Part shown: one piece after another, positions 1-12,790 of the stretch
Layout of the letters: each line of letters opens with the position of its first letter
Numbering within the stretch: position 1 is the stretch's first letter
Notes under the pieces: model-generated
Database searches by the model: none
Seen by the model: the letters and a program-made list of their open reading frames with translations, nothing else
What the model was told of the DNA's origin: nothing
Assembly (NCBI GenBank): GCA_019614645.1
Contig: JABWDB010000003.1
Location: 18,251,001-18,315,000 of the forward strand
Direction: 5' to 3'
DNA: 64,000 nt
Origin: Stratiolaelaps scimitus
Taxonomy: Eukaryota > Arthropoda > Arachnida > Mesostigmata > Laelapidae
Made by a program: the position numbers and the translations under genes

Positions 1-1126
1 GTCCGCGGCCGCACTGCGACTATTAAACCTCGTGGTCCCGCTACTAAAGAATATTCTAATATTCTTCAGTTTTCGAAACAATCATGAAACGAACAAAATG
101 TACCAAGCAGAATAAATAAAGAGACCGGTTCATGACGATCCTGATGATAATGAGAGTAGTCTTTTCTTTTGTTATAATGCGAACATATATACGACACTGG
201 CCAATCGCGGCGGATATGCAGGTCATGACGACAAGCCTGGCTAGCCAAAAGTCCCTTGAAAACTTCCTCACTACTTTTGATTCGTGTACGATGCGCGCAC
301 AATCAATTTCTCTCAAACGGAGCGTCTCGGATCCTTGTTCCCGAATTTCCTAGACACACGAGCGCTAACATGTATGAATATATGATATGTACGGCAATTG
401 TCAACCGCCACGTTTCTCCCTAATCCTCTGAACTCAGAGCTGATGAAATTGCGGTGCTGGTGGCGGTCGTCCTGGTGAACCGCTGCTCCAAAGCAGCATT
501 CGCCACAATGTCGTCTCTACACGTACTGGCCACATCGGCCAATCCGACATATGTCACTAGGAACAATAAGATTAGCCATACGTGTCGCTGGTTGTTCCCC
601 TCGCTGTTGTTTAACAGCGTCACGGGTCGAGCCATTGCAGTGCAACCGTCGAACATCGCCGCTGATCACGCACAAACGTAAACGATTATCACGAGCTACG
701 AGTAGTCGTACTAGCAGGAAGTACGGGTAGTCGTATTTCTAGTCATAAAAACACTCTAACTACACTTTACCAGATGCGGGCAGATTTTTATTTTCGCCTC
801 TTCTCAAATAGATTTCGTTTGTCGTTAGCGCTCCCTCCCTGTCTCTCTCTCTCTCTGTCTCGTGTTGATCGTTCTGGTTTCGAGAGGAGTTAAAACTGTC
901 GCCACCTGTAGGCCTCGCTAGTCGATTCGTATGCAATCGCTGTTGACGGGAGAATCTGCTGGGAGGGTCTCACGCGGGAAAGTTTGGCAAAAAAAAACAC
1001 TTTCGAAAATAGAAAGACAAAAACAGCAGGCCAAGGTGTCGAGGAGGACTTCGCACACGAGGGCGTTGAGCGGGTATCAAAACGCGACCTATCTCATCAT
1101 TGGCGCCTGCGGCGTCGAGGGCAGCG
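1..1126. other. Upstream stretch without a confident gene
   Basis: I see no confident gene here. A CT-rich run lies around 836-862. A minus-strand open frame at 420-656 is listed separately as a weak candidate. The last part, from about 900, is the 5' flank of cuticle gene A. Confidence 0.5.
420..656 (-). CDS. Weak candidate exon with a hydrophobic segment
   Basis: This is an open frame of 78 codons starting at an ATG at 656 and ending in TAG at 420. It has a hydrophilic start, then a membrane-like stretch (WLILLFLVTYVGLA) at about residues 27-40, then an S/T-rich tail. Codon choice looks more coding-like than in the other frames. It could be a signal-anchor or first-membrane exon of a gene extending left of the window. 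I recognise no family, and a chance open frame remains quite possible. Confidence 0.2.
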   Translation of the reverse strand: MFDGCTAMARPVTLLNNSEGNNQRHVWLILLFLVTYVGLADVASTCRDDIVANAALEQRFTRTTATSTAISSALSSED

Positions 1127-1134
1127 ATAAAAGC
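1127..1134 (+). promoter_or_regulatory. TATA-like box of cuticle gene A
   Basis: GATAAAAG lies 57 bp upstream of the proposed ATG at 1184. The spacing matches the TATA boxes of cuticle genes B-E (48-60 bp), which supports both the promoter and the tiny first exon. Confidence 0.5.
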
Positions 1135-1183
1135 GAAACGCGCCGCAACATCATTAACAGATGAAATTTTCACCGGCCGAATT

Positions 1184-3621
1184 ATGTTCAAGGTTCGTTA
1201 TTGCGTCCGTAGTTATGTTTGGCTGCGGAAACTATGTCAAAAATAGTCCTCTCTGAATCTTCTCTGCTTATATATATATATATCAACTGAGAATTGTGCA
1301 TGGCGCATCGGCATTAAATGTGTAGCTTGATTTAGTGACCAATCCAAAATTTCAAACGCTGATAGGTTCGTGTCAGTACCACTGTTGATTCGGTTGTTGT
1401 CTTCAACAAAAATTGCTGTTTGCAATAATGAATGTAATCGCGGCTTTGTTTGCGCAAGTGTTTTTTTTTTGAGTGGGTGAGAGTGAGTGAGCCAGTTCGA
1501 GTGAGCCTTTCGTATGGATAATCAGTAGATCTGCTTGAGTCACTGGAGAGTTCACAATCGACAACTCGTTGAACTGAATTCGTCCTCGGCTATTTTCAGT
1601 CGACCTCTTCGGCGGCGGTTACGCTGCTTGCCTGTGGCGTTCTCATCCAGCTAAACGTTGTCGGGGCTCAACAGCTCTCCGGGAGGCCTGGCAACGTTCA
1701 AGCACAGCAAGTTAGTATTACGCTTACCGTTCTCGATTGCTTTTTAACCTTAAATTCCATCGCTTATGGATACCAGGTAGTATTACTGTATGAATTATTT
1801 TGAATTGTCGCTAACTGATCTCGTTCGCATTCAAGCACGGCAAATCAACATGACAACGAGTGTCTCTAACGAAAGAAATTCTAAGCAAACTGAGTCTATG
1901 TGCCATTTAACCAGATGCTAGTCATATGTGTATGTGTGGGTTGATAACGGGGACGGGGGCACAACAACCATATTGATTATTTCATGTTGAAACATAGTAT
2001 TTGCTTATTCATCGTGAGTTCGTGTGACCAATACACTGCCGTTATTATGTTTTCAACATTCATTCTAACGTCGACTATATGTCATAGGTGGATGTCAATT
2101 ATAAATCAGACGAAATGCGAGTCTAGGGAGAGGCACAATTCGATATAATCTGATTCGTGTCTTGTTTTCTGTTGTATATTTACAGATTCAATATCCGCCT
2201 ACTCCGTTCGAGTACGCATACACGTCAGATGATCCCGAAGGATCGCACAGCGCTCAGGTAAGACGTCGGATGGGGCGGAAGGGTGCGAATCAACATAGAA
2301 AATCAATACTATCGAGACAAACTCCTGCCACTTTCCCTGGCTCTCTCTCCCTATGCTAAAACGGTGTAATCCACCGATATTATTGACCTATCTAATTAAA
2401 TGATTTCGGGCTGACTCTCAGCCAACGTTGCACGTCCACGGAATTGCTTTTTGCTATTATCGATTCTTCTGCAACTCGTTCAACATCGTTCGACGATACC
2501 CGTTCGTACACTGCCACTAGCTATCCAGGGATCGTTCATTGTCTACTAGACAAACTTTGAATGAATAACTCGAGTTTCGTTTGTGCCGCGACGTGTGCGA
2601 ACGCAGTCCAGCGGCGACGGAAGCGGACGTATGACTGGGTCGTACAGTATCACGTTGGCCGATGGTCGGACCCGTACGGTGACGTACGTCGCCGATGAGA
2701 ATGGTTATCGGGCAGAGGTGACCACAAACGAGCTCGGCACCGAATCGAAGAATCCAGCGGATGTCGTTATGACGTCGTCCGCCCCCACAGGCGCCGAAGC
2801 GGCCATCATGTTTGGACCGAAAAGGGTATGATACCGTGCCGCTGGCTGATTATCCTGCGAATGACTGACTAATGGACTAACCAGCTAAAGTAAAAATAGA
2901 CTTAGCTAACTATCACGACAGACACAATAAATGAGATTAGGATACGTAGTCACCCCCGCCCTCGTATAGTTTAGGAGAGATATACGAGATTTTCGGCTGC
3001 GACACAAGGGGCGGGGGGGGGGGATATTATTGGTATTTAGAATTGAATACTGACAGACGAGAAGAATCTTGGGCATTTTTTTTATCATCCTTCTCTAGCT
3101 GTGATCCTTGAAGTACTACTACCCGACCGTCGTTACGAGGTCTGTCACACAGGCAACGGCTGAGTCGGCTCAATGAGAAAGATCTGGATACGCTGCAATC
3201 TCAACTGTTCACCTATCTTTCATATCTCCTCTCTCTTTCTCTCTCTCTTCGCTCCCTGTATCGCTTAGGGTGGAACTACCTGTTTTTATTATTTTTTATC
3301 GACAGCTATCGCCAACGGGCAATGTAAAAATTGAACAAAAAAACAATTGATCTGGCTGGAGGAGTGTAACTTTTACAACAAAACTACATGGAGTTCATCA
3401 ACGACTAGCTTGATCATTAGTTGCATAGAAGACTACCTCACACTACGTTTTGTCGCCTGTCTGTCCTTCAGGAAGTCGTGACCCAGCAGCGAGCCGCGGT
3501 TCCGGCTGCTGGCACCCTTTCGGGTGCTGCGGCAGGTTCTCGCTCGGGACAGAGAAGTTTATCGTTCCAGGGTGGAGTGAGTATCCCGACCTACGGCACT
3601 TTCGCGGGCACGCCACAATAA
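1184..3621 (+). CDS. Cuticle gene A: RR chitin-binding cuticle protein
   Basis: The protein is a secreted structural cuticle protein expected to bind chitin. Proposed exons are 1184-1192, 1600-1710, 2186-2257, 2607-2825 and 3472-3621, all phase 0, giving 186 aa. The first exon (ATG TTC AAG) is inferred from the layout of genes B-E; its donor GTTCGT is weak. Residues 1-26 form a signal peptide ending VVGA before QQ. The RR domain spans about residues 65-125 and contains GSYSITLADGRTRTVTYVAD and ENGYRAEV, followed by TNELGTESKNPADV. The tail is Ala/Gly/Ser-rich and ends with IPTYGTFAG and a stop at 3619-3621. Unlike genes B-E, an intron splits the RR domain after GSHSAQ, and the sequence is the most divergent of the five. 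The RR family is clear; its cuticle location is family knowledge. Confidence 0.85.
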
Positions 3622-3779
3622 GCGACCACGGCGAGGGATACGCTTCTTTGCAATCATAATATGTTTTTTTTACATAACACTGCGATGGATGAACACAATC
3701 TACATACATAAACTACGCTATACGAGTTTATCCACTTGGAAAGATTGACTCACCATCTCGCTATAAACCAAACAAAACC

Positions 3780-3785
3780 AATAAA
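3780..3785 (+). terminator. Poly(A) signal of cuticle gene A
   Basis: An AATAAA hexamer lies about 160 bp after the stop codon of gene A. Confidence 0.5.
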
Positions 3786-6146
3786 GAATCATATATATAA
3801 TAGCCATTAAGATATCATATATACATATATAAACAAAGGCGCGCTTCATATATCGTTGATATGAGTGTAGCTACATTTCGCGTTTACAATAGAATGTTAC
3901 GATTTTCTTACTGATATTTTTATCAGTCGTATTTACTTATGACATCTCTATCTACAGGGCGATTGACAAAGTATCTATCAGTTATGCTATTCTCAGTTAT
4001 GGCAATATAATAAATGAGTACAAAAGGTGAAATCGATTTGAAAAATGAGATTTGATTGTCCTTAAAAGAAACGAGTGGCAAATTCTAGAGGTTATTCACA
4101 CTAGTCACCCTGCTTTCTATTTCTACGTGGACAACCTGGATGTCCAAGAAGTGGTTCCAGCCGTGTAAGAATATACTTCAACAGAATAAATAATAGCTAG
4201 GTATACAAAATACGAGCATTTTTCAGCCATTTCTGACTTTGCAGTAAGCAATCTATAGGAGTCACTGAGCGACTCCTCAAGAGCAATGCTAAGAGCTCAG
4301 AGCTGCTCTTCTTTTGAAAGGGAGAATCGTCGTCCGCGGAACAACAGCCCTGAGGCAACGAAGGCGTTCGATCGAACAGGACTTCACAGACATCACGAGA
4401 CCTTCGACCGTACCGAGGACGGCGCATGATTGTGCGGACATGTATGCTACTAGAGTAAATGTCAAACAAATTACAAAATGCTTATTACAAACTCGTTGAA
4501 CTTAGTGGAACAGTGGATGACAGACGCACCGAGGCACTAAGCTGACCGGCGCGCGTTTCTGCCCATGTGTTCTAGATATATAAAACGCAAGCATCACACG
4601 ACGATAAAACTGCTGGCCACAGTTGAAGCTAGCGGGAATTTTACAACGATTGCCGGCCACTTTTATGACAGTGGCCTGATCATCTTGATTTTAAGAGGGA
4701 TCAAGGTTCAGACAGATATCCCAGAAGAATACGAAAATGTTGTCGTAAATCGCGGTCAACAGAACGAACAACAAACTCCCATTCGAAAAGCCCCCAGATA
4801 CTCAGGTAACTGAATAGGATACTTCAAGACATGATACAACATTGTTGTAGCTGTTGTTGTTGTTGCTGTCGTTGTTGTTGACGGCGATCGTCGTCTAGTC
4901 CCGACCACGACGTCCCCGTAAATCTACCGTGCTAAATTTACGAGCCAGAAACAGCTTTCAATATTGAGTATTGGACTAGGTGTGATTGCGGTACATGAAT
5001 TGGAAAGTACGCGCGGCTCCGCAGGGCCAACCTGTACGTCAGTTCTCGTCGTGTCAGCGTTACCATTCCGAATCGCTAAGGTTGACATAATCAATTTTTG
5101 TTAAACATGGAAATCAAACCGTTTGAACGATGCATGTGTAAATATTTATAGGAATTTATTTATTTTATTTATATATTGTATTTATAGAAATTCCCAGCAT
5201 CAAGGAGACAAGCTAAGCATGGGTTCGGTCCATCCGCTTCGATCGAATAATAGAATGATCACTGTAAATGTCATTCGTAAGGGGGCGTACATTTCAAGTG
5301 TTCCTATCTGTAAAGGATACATATTCCCGTTGTCTGCCTGATGCTGATACCGTAATCTGGCGCAGATATTTATTACGCGTAGCAACCACCCTAGTTACAT
5401 ACTGTTCGTGCTCTCCGCCACCGTCGACTCCCGATTCGTCAGGCTTCCGAACAACCTAGTTGGGAATGAGGGGCTAACAAAACTCGAGCTCATAAAGGAT
5501 GACACGTTCATTGCAAGCCCACGAGTCACGTTCAATGAGGCATTTCGCAAGAGAATAATAAAATGCCATTGGCAGGACGACGTGAGCCATCGCTGGTTTT
5601 TATTTATTTATTTATGCTTGATATTAGGTGAATATCAGAACAACGACACGTGTAGATACTGTACTACTCAGTATGGCTAAAGCTAAGACGTTGGATGGCC
5701 GTTAACATCTCCAAGTTGGCAACTACTGATGATGTACAAAGGCAGATACGCGGCGGATACTGTCATTAATTGTCTGATGGATGGTAATTGGATTTCGGTT
5801 TTTTCTTTTGTGTTGTCAATAGCATTTTCAATGAGCAATCTCAAACATGTACGGCTGTCTCCTCTCTGCGAGACAGCGCATACAACGATGATCGTAGGAG
5901 GACGACCTCGCTAAAAAAAAAAGAATATAATGAACTCTACAATTCTATATCTATTCCACTTGTTTACATAATTTTCAACTGCATTTCTTCCGGTCTCGTA
6001 AGAACTCGGGTATTTTCTATTTGTTCATAAAAGAAGTGAGACTGATTGACTGAACCTAGGAACTAGTCTACTCGTCACCCTGTCAAAACCCTGTGCTTGG
6101 GAAAGAGAGAAAGAGAGCGGATGAATGCAGTGAGCAATAATGTTCC

Positions 6147-6177
<31 letters not shown>

Positions 6178-6486
6178 AGTCTACTTGAATGTCATTCTCT
6201 GTACATAGTACCTCGATTACTACCTATTACCCTATTTGCAATGTATATTCTGTATATATCTATATAACAATGTCAGGCTATTGGTTGGATATAACACGCT
6301 CGAGAAAACTAGCGTCAGTGGACTGAGCATCGTAGCAAGCAGATGTTGGCACTCCAATCTTAACAGGCTGAAAATCTATAGTGGTTCCACCGGAGACGTC
6401 GAAATGGACGTGAGGCCAAGTGTCAACCAGCTAATGTATGTCAGCGTTTTCAAATTGTTTCCAATGCCTGCTCCGCACTGATAATC
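3786..6486. other. Intergenic region between gene A and the zinc-finger gene
   Basis: I find no gene. It holds AT-rich sequence, a TTG/GTT-rich run near 4850-4880, short hairpins near 4256-4312, TTTA-type runs near 5155-5190 and 5596-5616, and a (CT)n tract at about 6150-6172. Open frames here (for example 4565-4813 and 5408-5680) have no recognisable domain. A TATAAAA at about 4579 has no convincing gene behind it. Confidence 0.5.
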
Positions 6487-9400
6487 TCAACGCCGTAAGA
6501 ACTCATTTGAGGTTGCGCGACGTCGACTGCGGGTATCGATACCGCAACCGATGCCAGTCGAATGAACAGTCTTCTCATTAAGGCAGATGCTATTGGAGCG
6601 TGTCATTCCGCTTTCGTTGCGTTTTGTGGCTTTGAAGAAGCGCAGTCGACGATGCGACTCCATGTGCTGCCGCAAGTCGTACTGCCAAGTAAGCACCTGG
6701 TGATAGCCCCATAGACCATTGAACGTTATTGAGAATAAGCAATATAGTCATTTTAGAGATATCGACTCACTCCGCCTCAGCGACACCATGTCGATTTCAC
6801 AGCTCATGCATGGGGTTGAATGATTAATTGTCTCTTAATTAGTTTGAGGACAACGTCAAGCGTGAATAGCAAACGTTGGTCGAACAAAACTCGTTTGCAG
6901 TGAAGGCAGCTAACTTTATGATTCGCCTGAATAAGAAACTGTATGATTGCAAAATCAAATCCTATACCTTATCACAGTGTGGACAGGGGTACATGGTCCA
7001 TAGCTTGACCTGTTTTCCGGGCTTTTCAGAAGGCCAAGCGGTTGTCACTTCAGCGACGGAGCTGTCTTCGCGCCCAGTCGGAGGTTGGCTGTTGACCACT
7101 AAAGGAACTTCTGGTTCTCTCGATGTTTCGGCTTCTTTGCCCGTCGAATTGATGCACACTTTGGTGCTGGCATTGTATTTTCCATTAGCTGCAATTCGGG
7201 CCGATTGCCTCGCATGGGACTGTACTTGCTTCCGACACGAGCGGAGATGAACTAGAATGAATGGTAACAGTAGTCAGATGTTTGTGATCGACACTGAGGC
7301 ACAACAGCATAATAATGTGCGTTACTTGAAACTTGATTTTTATACTGGTTCTAGTGTGAGCCATCAGACACTACCTGTATAAATATTTTACCAAAATGAT
7401 TAGCAATAATAATAGTAATAATATAACGGGTCGAACACACATGTGAAATACCAGCACATTGCCTGGAACTGCCTGAGACGAAATATCTGCTACAATACAT
7501 TCCGTTGAGCTTAGACGATTCAGATGAATAATTAAGAATTAAAGCTATTTGATTGATGCATAAGTCCATAGCGGCCCGTTCCCTGTTATCTTACCCCTCG
7601 CGCATGTACTACTGTTTTTTTTTTTTTTTCGAGCTGACCCTCAGCTGTTCCCCTTTGTGACAGGCCTCAGCTCTTAACCTTTTAGGTATTACTATGAGGA
7701 CCTGTCGGGGCCACCTTTGCTTATTCTCTTCCTTACTCGAATCTGGCAAGAATCTTCAGATAAAGAAAGATGATAAAGAACTCCAAAGATTCTCCAAAGC
7801 GTCTGACAGGATTTGAACCCAACACACACCCGTCCCTCCGGTCTAGCTCGCGCATGTATCAAACGCATACATATGCGCATGTAAATCATGTACCTCAAGT
7901 AGGTAAAATAAAGGCTGATATTTGTACTAGCCATTTCGACACGTCATACTCATCGAGATCCGTGACGGGTACGAGAGATAAACATGTCTTTTTGAACTGG
8001 ATCTGCATGAAATCAACGTGCTCCTTCGATGCAGTTCGCTTTTTATTTCGAATAAAGCAAAAACGCGTCGCAAACTCGCAGAAACGTATCTCGCATGTAC
8101 TGAGACGGGGCCCTAAGTAAACATGTCTGTGTGCCTCTCGAAAGTGGTTTGCGAAATTTTTAGCCAGATTCTCTCATCTCCAAGATGTTCTCCTCGCTGA
8201 TGTCGATAAATATAGGTCATTGAACAGAATCGAATATAATTAGTTGATAAGCAATCGCTTTCACACGGATTTCCGCCTATACGGACTGACACCTCAAGCC
8301 AATACTTTGATGATTTGTTTTCAGCTGTAACACAAAGGCTGGCCACACTTTCTAGCAACAGTCTAGGGATTTCAGTGAAAGGGTTGGAAATGTGCACTCC
8401 CGGCAAATTGTAAGAGGGAATTAATTCAGTTAAAACATGGGGGTGCCTGGTCGTATAGGGAAGGCAGGATGTGGTCATCTCGGCTGGTGAGTAGGTCGTG
8501 TGGGTGAGACGAGATGCCTAACAAGTCCTGCGAGAGGTGCTGCTATCGAGTACTCGATAACATCAGCCAAAGAAATGTACAATTATACTTGCTCAGTGAC
8601 TTACTATAATTAATGAAGCCATGACAGTGACACGAAGCTTGCGGCTAAAATCTGTGATTTCTACAAGAAGCGTAAGCCTTTGTAACTTGTAAATAGGACC
8701 TAGCCAGAACTAAACAGATCAGTCACCTAAACGGTAATGATTAATTACGCTCTAACTCTGTGGCAACAAGTTTACTAATACTGCGGAATAATTAGTGAAA
8801 CCGTAGATAGAGCGGGACACCTTCGTTTATGGCTGTACAGTACAGACGCTGCACAGTAAAAATGCAGGGTGTTAAACAATAATTGTGATAATGAAAAGTA
8901 ACGATTGAGCTGGGGAGTAATCTGACACATTCAGTGAATCATATCATCATAAATCGACGAACGCGACGGAGTTCTGATGGTACCAATATCAATCTAGCTG
9001 TAACCCCACAATCTGATATATATATGCTGGCTCGTAATCTATCAAATACAAGAAGTCTTAGATGTTTTCCCATTAAAAATAGTAGATTCTACCTTGAAGC
9101 AGGTGACCAAACGCGAAGATCACTCCGCACCGGGGGCAAGAGAGAGCCAGGTTCGCGTGTTGAGCAAGATGTCTCTTCAGGTTCCCTGAATCATGTATTG
9201 ATAAAACGTTACACGAATGTATACCACACTCTGTGGAATGATCGGCCAGATATAGAACCAGCCCAGATAATTTTGTCTTCGTACATAAAGGTGCTGTGCG
9301 ACCTAAACGAAGACCTGCAGATACTTTACGAGATGGAATAGCAAGGATAGGTTTATGCAAGCTGTAGTGTACCTATTTGTGAAAAAGTCTTAAGGCAAAC

Positions 9401-9717
9401 ACAGCATCGATGAGGTCGTTCTCCAGTATGGATACGATAGTGATTTCGCAATGTTGACTTGTGACCAAAACCGCAGTTGCACACGTTACATCTGAGAAAA
9501 AGAAAAGGGTTCAGGATTACTCGGAATTATCTCGATTATGTATCTATTGATACCCGGGTGTAATGAACGGGTTTGTAAGCCCCAATATTAGTTATTCACT
9601 ATTGGCTGGGTGATGTATTTGTATCATACACAATGCAAAGCCCCCCAAGAAAAGGAAGGTCTATCTATGTATATATATATATAATCTTTATTTATAGAGA
9701 GATAGTGTATTGTTGTC

Positions 9718-9758
<41 letters not shown>

Positions 9759-10643
9759 ATTATACATACAGCTATGTATCCAATTCAACGGTTATAATTG
9801 TGACAACAGCGGGGAGGAGTCTCCTTCATTTTGCAAACATCACAAGTTCGATAGGAATAATTATCGGAGCTACAAGGTTCTATAGAGCGCGAATATATGG
9901 ATACGGGGCATTGATTTACTTAAGCCAGGCATTAGCATTAGCCGTGAAGTAACGCTTTGTCGAATCTTCGTAAGTTAGAGACATCGTGATTAAATCTGAC
10001 CCCATGCTTACGTTCAATCATGACACTCGTTCTAGGTATTTTCGGTGTGACCACGAAACATTCAATATAGCCAGGCTTGAACCTTATATCCCTATATATA
10101 TATATAAAACAATACATTATCCCTCTATAAAACACACAGTCGGAGTCCGCTTTGTCCCGATTGTCACTAGATCCACTACATGTAATTATTGTTTTGTTCT
10201 AAATTATGATAGCCACAAAATACGTGATAGAGACACTCTCTCTGTAATTAAAAACAACCCAGGTGACAAGATATATATATACATATATACCTTAATAGAC
10301 GTTTGCATATCACTTGCTTATTGTACTGGTTATTTCATGCTGTAATCAATCAATAATGAATTATGAATAAGATTTGTTTACAAGTGAGGCCCGCAACCTG
10401 AAAGGTCTGGCTCCGGATCCTCGTCTTTTTTTGCATTCGTCCAGAATTTCCGCTCCTCCAGAAGACGCTGATGCCGCGGAGCATCTACGCGAGGAGTCTA
10501 TCGCGCACCTAAGAGCAGATCAGTAGGATCGCTTTATATTACGTTACATGGTACCTCACTAACGTTAGGTAATAAGGGATGGAGTAATTTCGATACACAT
10601 GTAAAACATCTTTAATGTATATCGAAATTACTCCATACATTAT

Positions 10644-10684
<41 letters not shown>

Positions 10685-10725
10685 TATATATATAATCTAT
10701 ATATATATATATATAATCTATATAT

Positions 10726-10758
<33 letters not shown>

Positions 10759-12790
10759 CGAAAAATTTATTAGTGAACCCCGTCGAGACATTTAAAAACC
10801 AATTGAAAACATTACGAGAGGCATCTGTCATTCTCATTTTCTCGTTTATTTGATACCAGGAAATGTAATGGAACTAATCGAGCGAGAGAACGTCCTGTAG
10901 TTTTCCGACCATTCTTCATAGTCTTCACCGTGTTTGACTCATGACGCAGGAGGTTCTGCTGGAAGAAAATCTTCAATAGCATGCGCTAATGAAGACACCG
11001 GCCAAAGCAGATGTGCGGGCCATTTGCAACGGAAATTAAGCTGCGGCTGTAAGGTAAGTGATCTGTTCTTCTTTAGGGAAAACTCAAAGGTTGTGAATTG
11101 AACTAGCCGGATCACATGAACCCAGCTGATGAAACACAGGGGAACCTTTTTCGTGGAATAGTCCCGTAAAGAATGCATTGTCGTGCATTGTCTCGCCAAA
11201 AAAACCTAAGCCCCATTGTCCTAGCAGCAAACGCCGTAAATTGCCCTTATAGCGCCTCTAGACGACCGCTCAATTTGAATCCTTTTATGCTCGCACATAC
11301 TGCAGTTAGTTAAGGTCACGACTGTTCGTGTCTTGAACGAAATTCAGGTCACCTCATCACCGGGACGGAGCTATGATGAGAAATGTCACTGCAACCAACC
11401 AAAGCAGGCGGACTTGTTTGGGTAATGCTATGACGTTTGTCAGTTGCATGACCTATGAACGATTTGGTTAAGGTGACATGATAAGACGCACTATGCTCCG
11501 GAGACACACACGTGTATATTTCGGTAAACTCTTCGCGTTGATAAAGGAAGGAAACGCGCTATAGCTCCAACTGACCCCAAGGCAATCTTCTTCTCGAAAG
11601 CTTTGTGAATCAAAGGACGCTTAGCAACTCCCACGTGTCGTGACTAAATTAGTGATTCGATTGGTGCATTCGGTGCAAAACACGCTGTGGGACAGATCGT
11701 TTTTGCTATTTCGCCCATGGGAAACTCCAGCTAACTAGGCTAAACAATTCCCTGTTTATATAATCCGCGTATTCAACTATTCCATTTTAGACATTTCCTA
11801 TTTCGCGGATAAATCACAGCATTGAGAGGGATCGTATATAAATGCTTATGGGACTTGCATAGTTTAATGCTGTTCACCCTTGTTCCATAAGACTCCATAC
11901 AATACGCTTAGCATGAGGCGATATGTTTTAGAACTCATTTGGTATGGCAATGACTTGCCATCATTGTAAATTAAAATGCTTAAAATTACCCTGAAAGATA
12001 CGGTGCGTTTATTACACCCGCCATCGATCCCCATACTGCCTTGCCATCCAGGAAAATCGAACCATTGAATGTTGTGATTTTTTGTTTTGGGCCGGCAATC
12101 TGACTGCACTATTGAGGCACGCTACAACAGTATTTATGCATAACACTCTGGTGATACAATGACACTAGGCAACAACAAAAAAATATTATTCCGTAAGAAA
12201 AGCCAATTCGAAATATATTCTCGATTTAGCGCCCGCGTTATACCTATTCGTGGTACGTACGGGACGTCCCCGTGGGGACCACAGATGGTCTCTTCCTCCA
12301 GGTCGTTGTCGAGCTCAAGAGCTTCCCTATCGTTTTCCTCAATGGATCGTTCCTCATTTAGTGCCCCTTGTAGGTCACTACTGTTCTCGAACACCGGGTC
12401 ATCATCAGGGTCTTCATGAAGGGACCAGCCCAGCTCGGAGTCGACGTCCTCATCATCCATCGAGCTAAATGAGCTCGAGGTGGCCGACTCGGGTAACTCC
12501 TCGCGACACTCCATGAGCTCTGCGTCCAGTCGATCCTGCTCTTGCTGGATCAGCATTTTGACAGTGGGTGGCATCTGCTGTTTGAGAGCATCGATAAGAA
12601 GATCTAATCCGTTCTCTTTCGGTAGATCGTTACATTCACCTAAGTATTCGCTGTCCATCTCTGCAAAGGCGGACAACTCTGGGCTATCTAAGGGATCGTG
12701 CTGAGGCTCGACTTCCTCTGCGAATCGCTTCCCCACCTCCTCGGGCATAAGGTTTTCGAGCACCTCTACGAGTGCGTCCAACGAACTCAT
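6487..12790 (-). CDS. C2H2/C2HC zinc-finger protein, six coding exons
   Basis: This is a putative nucleic-acid-binding protein of 448 aa. Exons in transcript order are 12790-12261, 10508-10398, 9491-9373, 9185-9093, 7251-6968 and 6696-6487. All junctions have AG acceptors and GT donors, and the phases agree throughout. Residues 1-177 are strongly acidic (D/E-rich). Finger 1 is at 215-235 (C215, C218, H231, H235), then linker TGERPHR. Finger 2 is at 243-263 (C243, C246, H259, H263). Finger 3 is at 270-290, of C2HC type (C270, C273, H286, C290). Finger 4 is at 374-394 (C374, C377, H390, H394). Fingers 2, 3 and 4 are each cut by an intron. The tail is basic and ends in TGA at 6487-6489. The donor at 12261 (CCC/GTACGT) was chosen by phase; a 5' non-coding exon probably exists, since an acceptor precedes the ATG. 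I do not recognise the orthologue. Confidence 0.8.
7615..7880 (-). repeat. tRNA-derived SINE-like repeat with poly(A) tail (family 2)
   Basis: It lies in the zinc-finger gene intron between exons at 9093 and 7251. Read on the minus strand, a Pol III B-box-like GGTTCAAATCC (7809-7819) is followed by a body of about 180 bp and a 15-nt A tail (T run at 7615-7629). The body near 7640-7705 resembles 14445-14515, which supports a dispersed repeat. An A-box candidate lies near 7840. The 5' boundary is uncertain. Confidence 0.55.
8113..8478 (-). CDS. Unrecognised open frame inside a zinc-finger gene intron
   Basis: This is a 121-codon open frame with no domain I recognise and no useful splice or promoter context. 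It lies wholly within the intron spanning 7252-9092 of the zinc-finger gene. It could be a repeat remnant or chance. I list it only because of its length. Confidence 0.12.
   Translation of the reverse strand: MTTSCLPYTTRHPHVLTELIPSYNLPGVHISNPFTEIPRLLLESVASLCVTAENKSSKYWLEVSVRIGGNPCESDCLSTNYIRFCSMTYIYRHQRGEHLGDERIWLKISQTTFERHTDMFT
10570..10645. repeat. Short inverted repeat beside a (TA)n tract
   Basis: The 26-bp arms at 10570-10595 and 10620-10645 share a core GGAGTAATTTCGATA and its complement, with about three mismatches and a 24-bp loop. It abuts a long (TA)n tract in the first intron of the zinc-finger gene. It could fold as a hairpin or be a tiny MITE-like relic. Confidence 0.7.
10648..10758. 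repeat. (TA)n microsatellite with interspersed ATCT
   Basis: About 110 bp of almost pure TA dinucleotides are interrupted by AATC/TAAT steps. The tract lies in an intron of the zinc-finger gene. Confidence 0.9.

Noticed and set aside
4560..4813. TATAAAA followed by an open frame with a possible donor, like another cuticle gene start
   Set aside because: No micro-exon ATG, RR exon or PTYGTF exon follows on the plus strand.
6876..7250. Plus-strand 124-codon open frame
   Set aside because: It is antisense to zinc-finger exon 6968-7251, which continues the finger 3 pattern in the right phase.
8934..9341. Plus-strand 135-codon open frame
   Set aside because: It is a shadow of the zinc-finger exon at 9093-9185 on the other strand.
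10381..10530. Plus-strand coding-looking terminal exon ending in HLRADQ
   Set aside because: The minus strand gives a 111-nt exon with exact phase that completes zinc finger 1, so the plus reading is a shadow.
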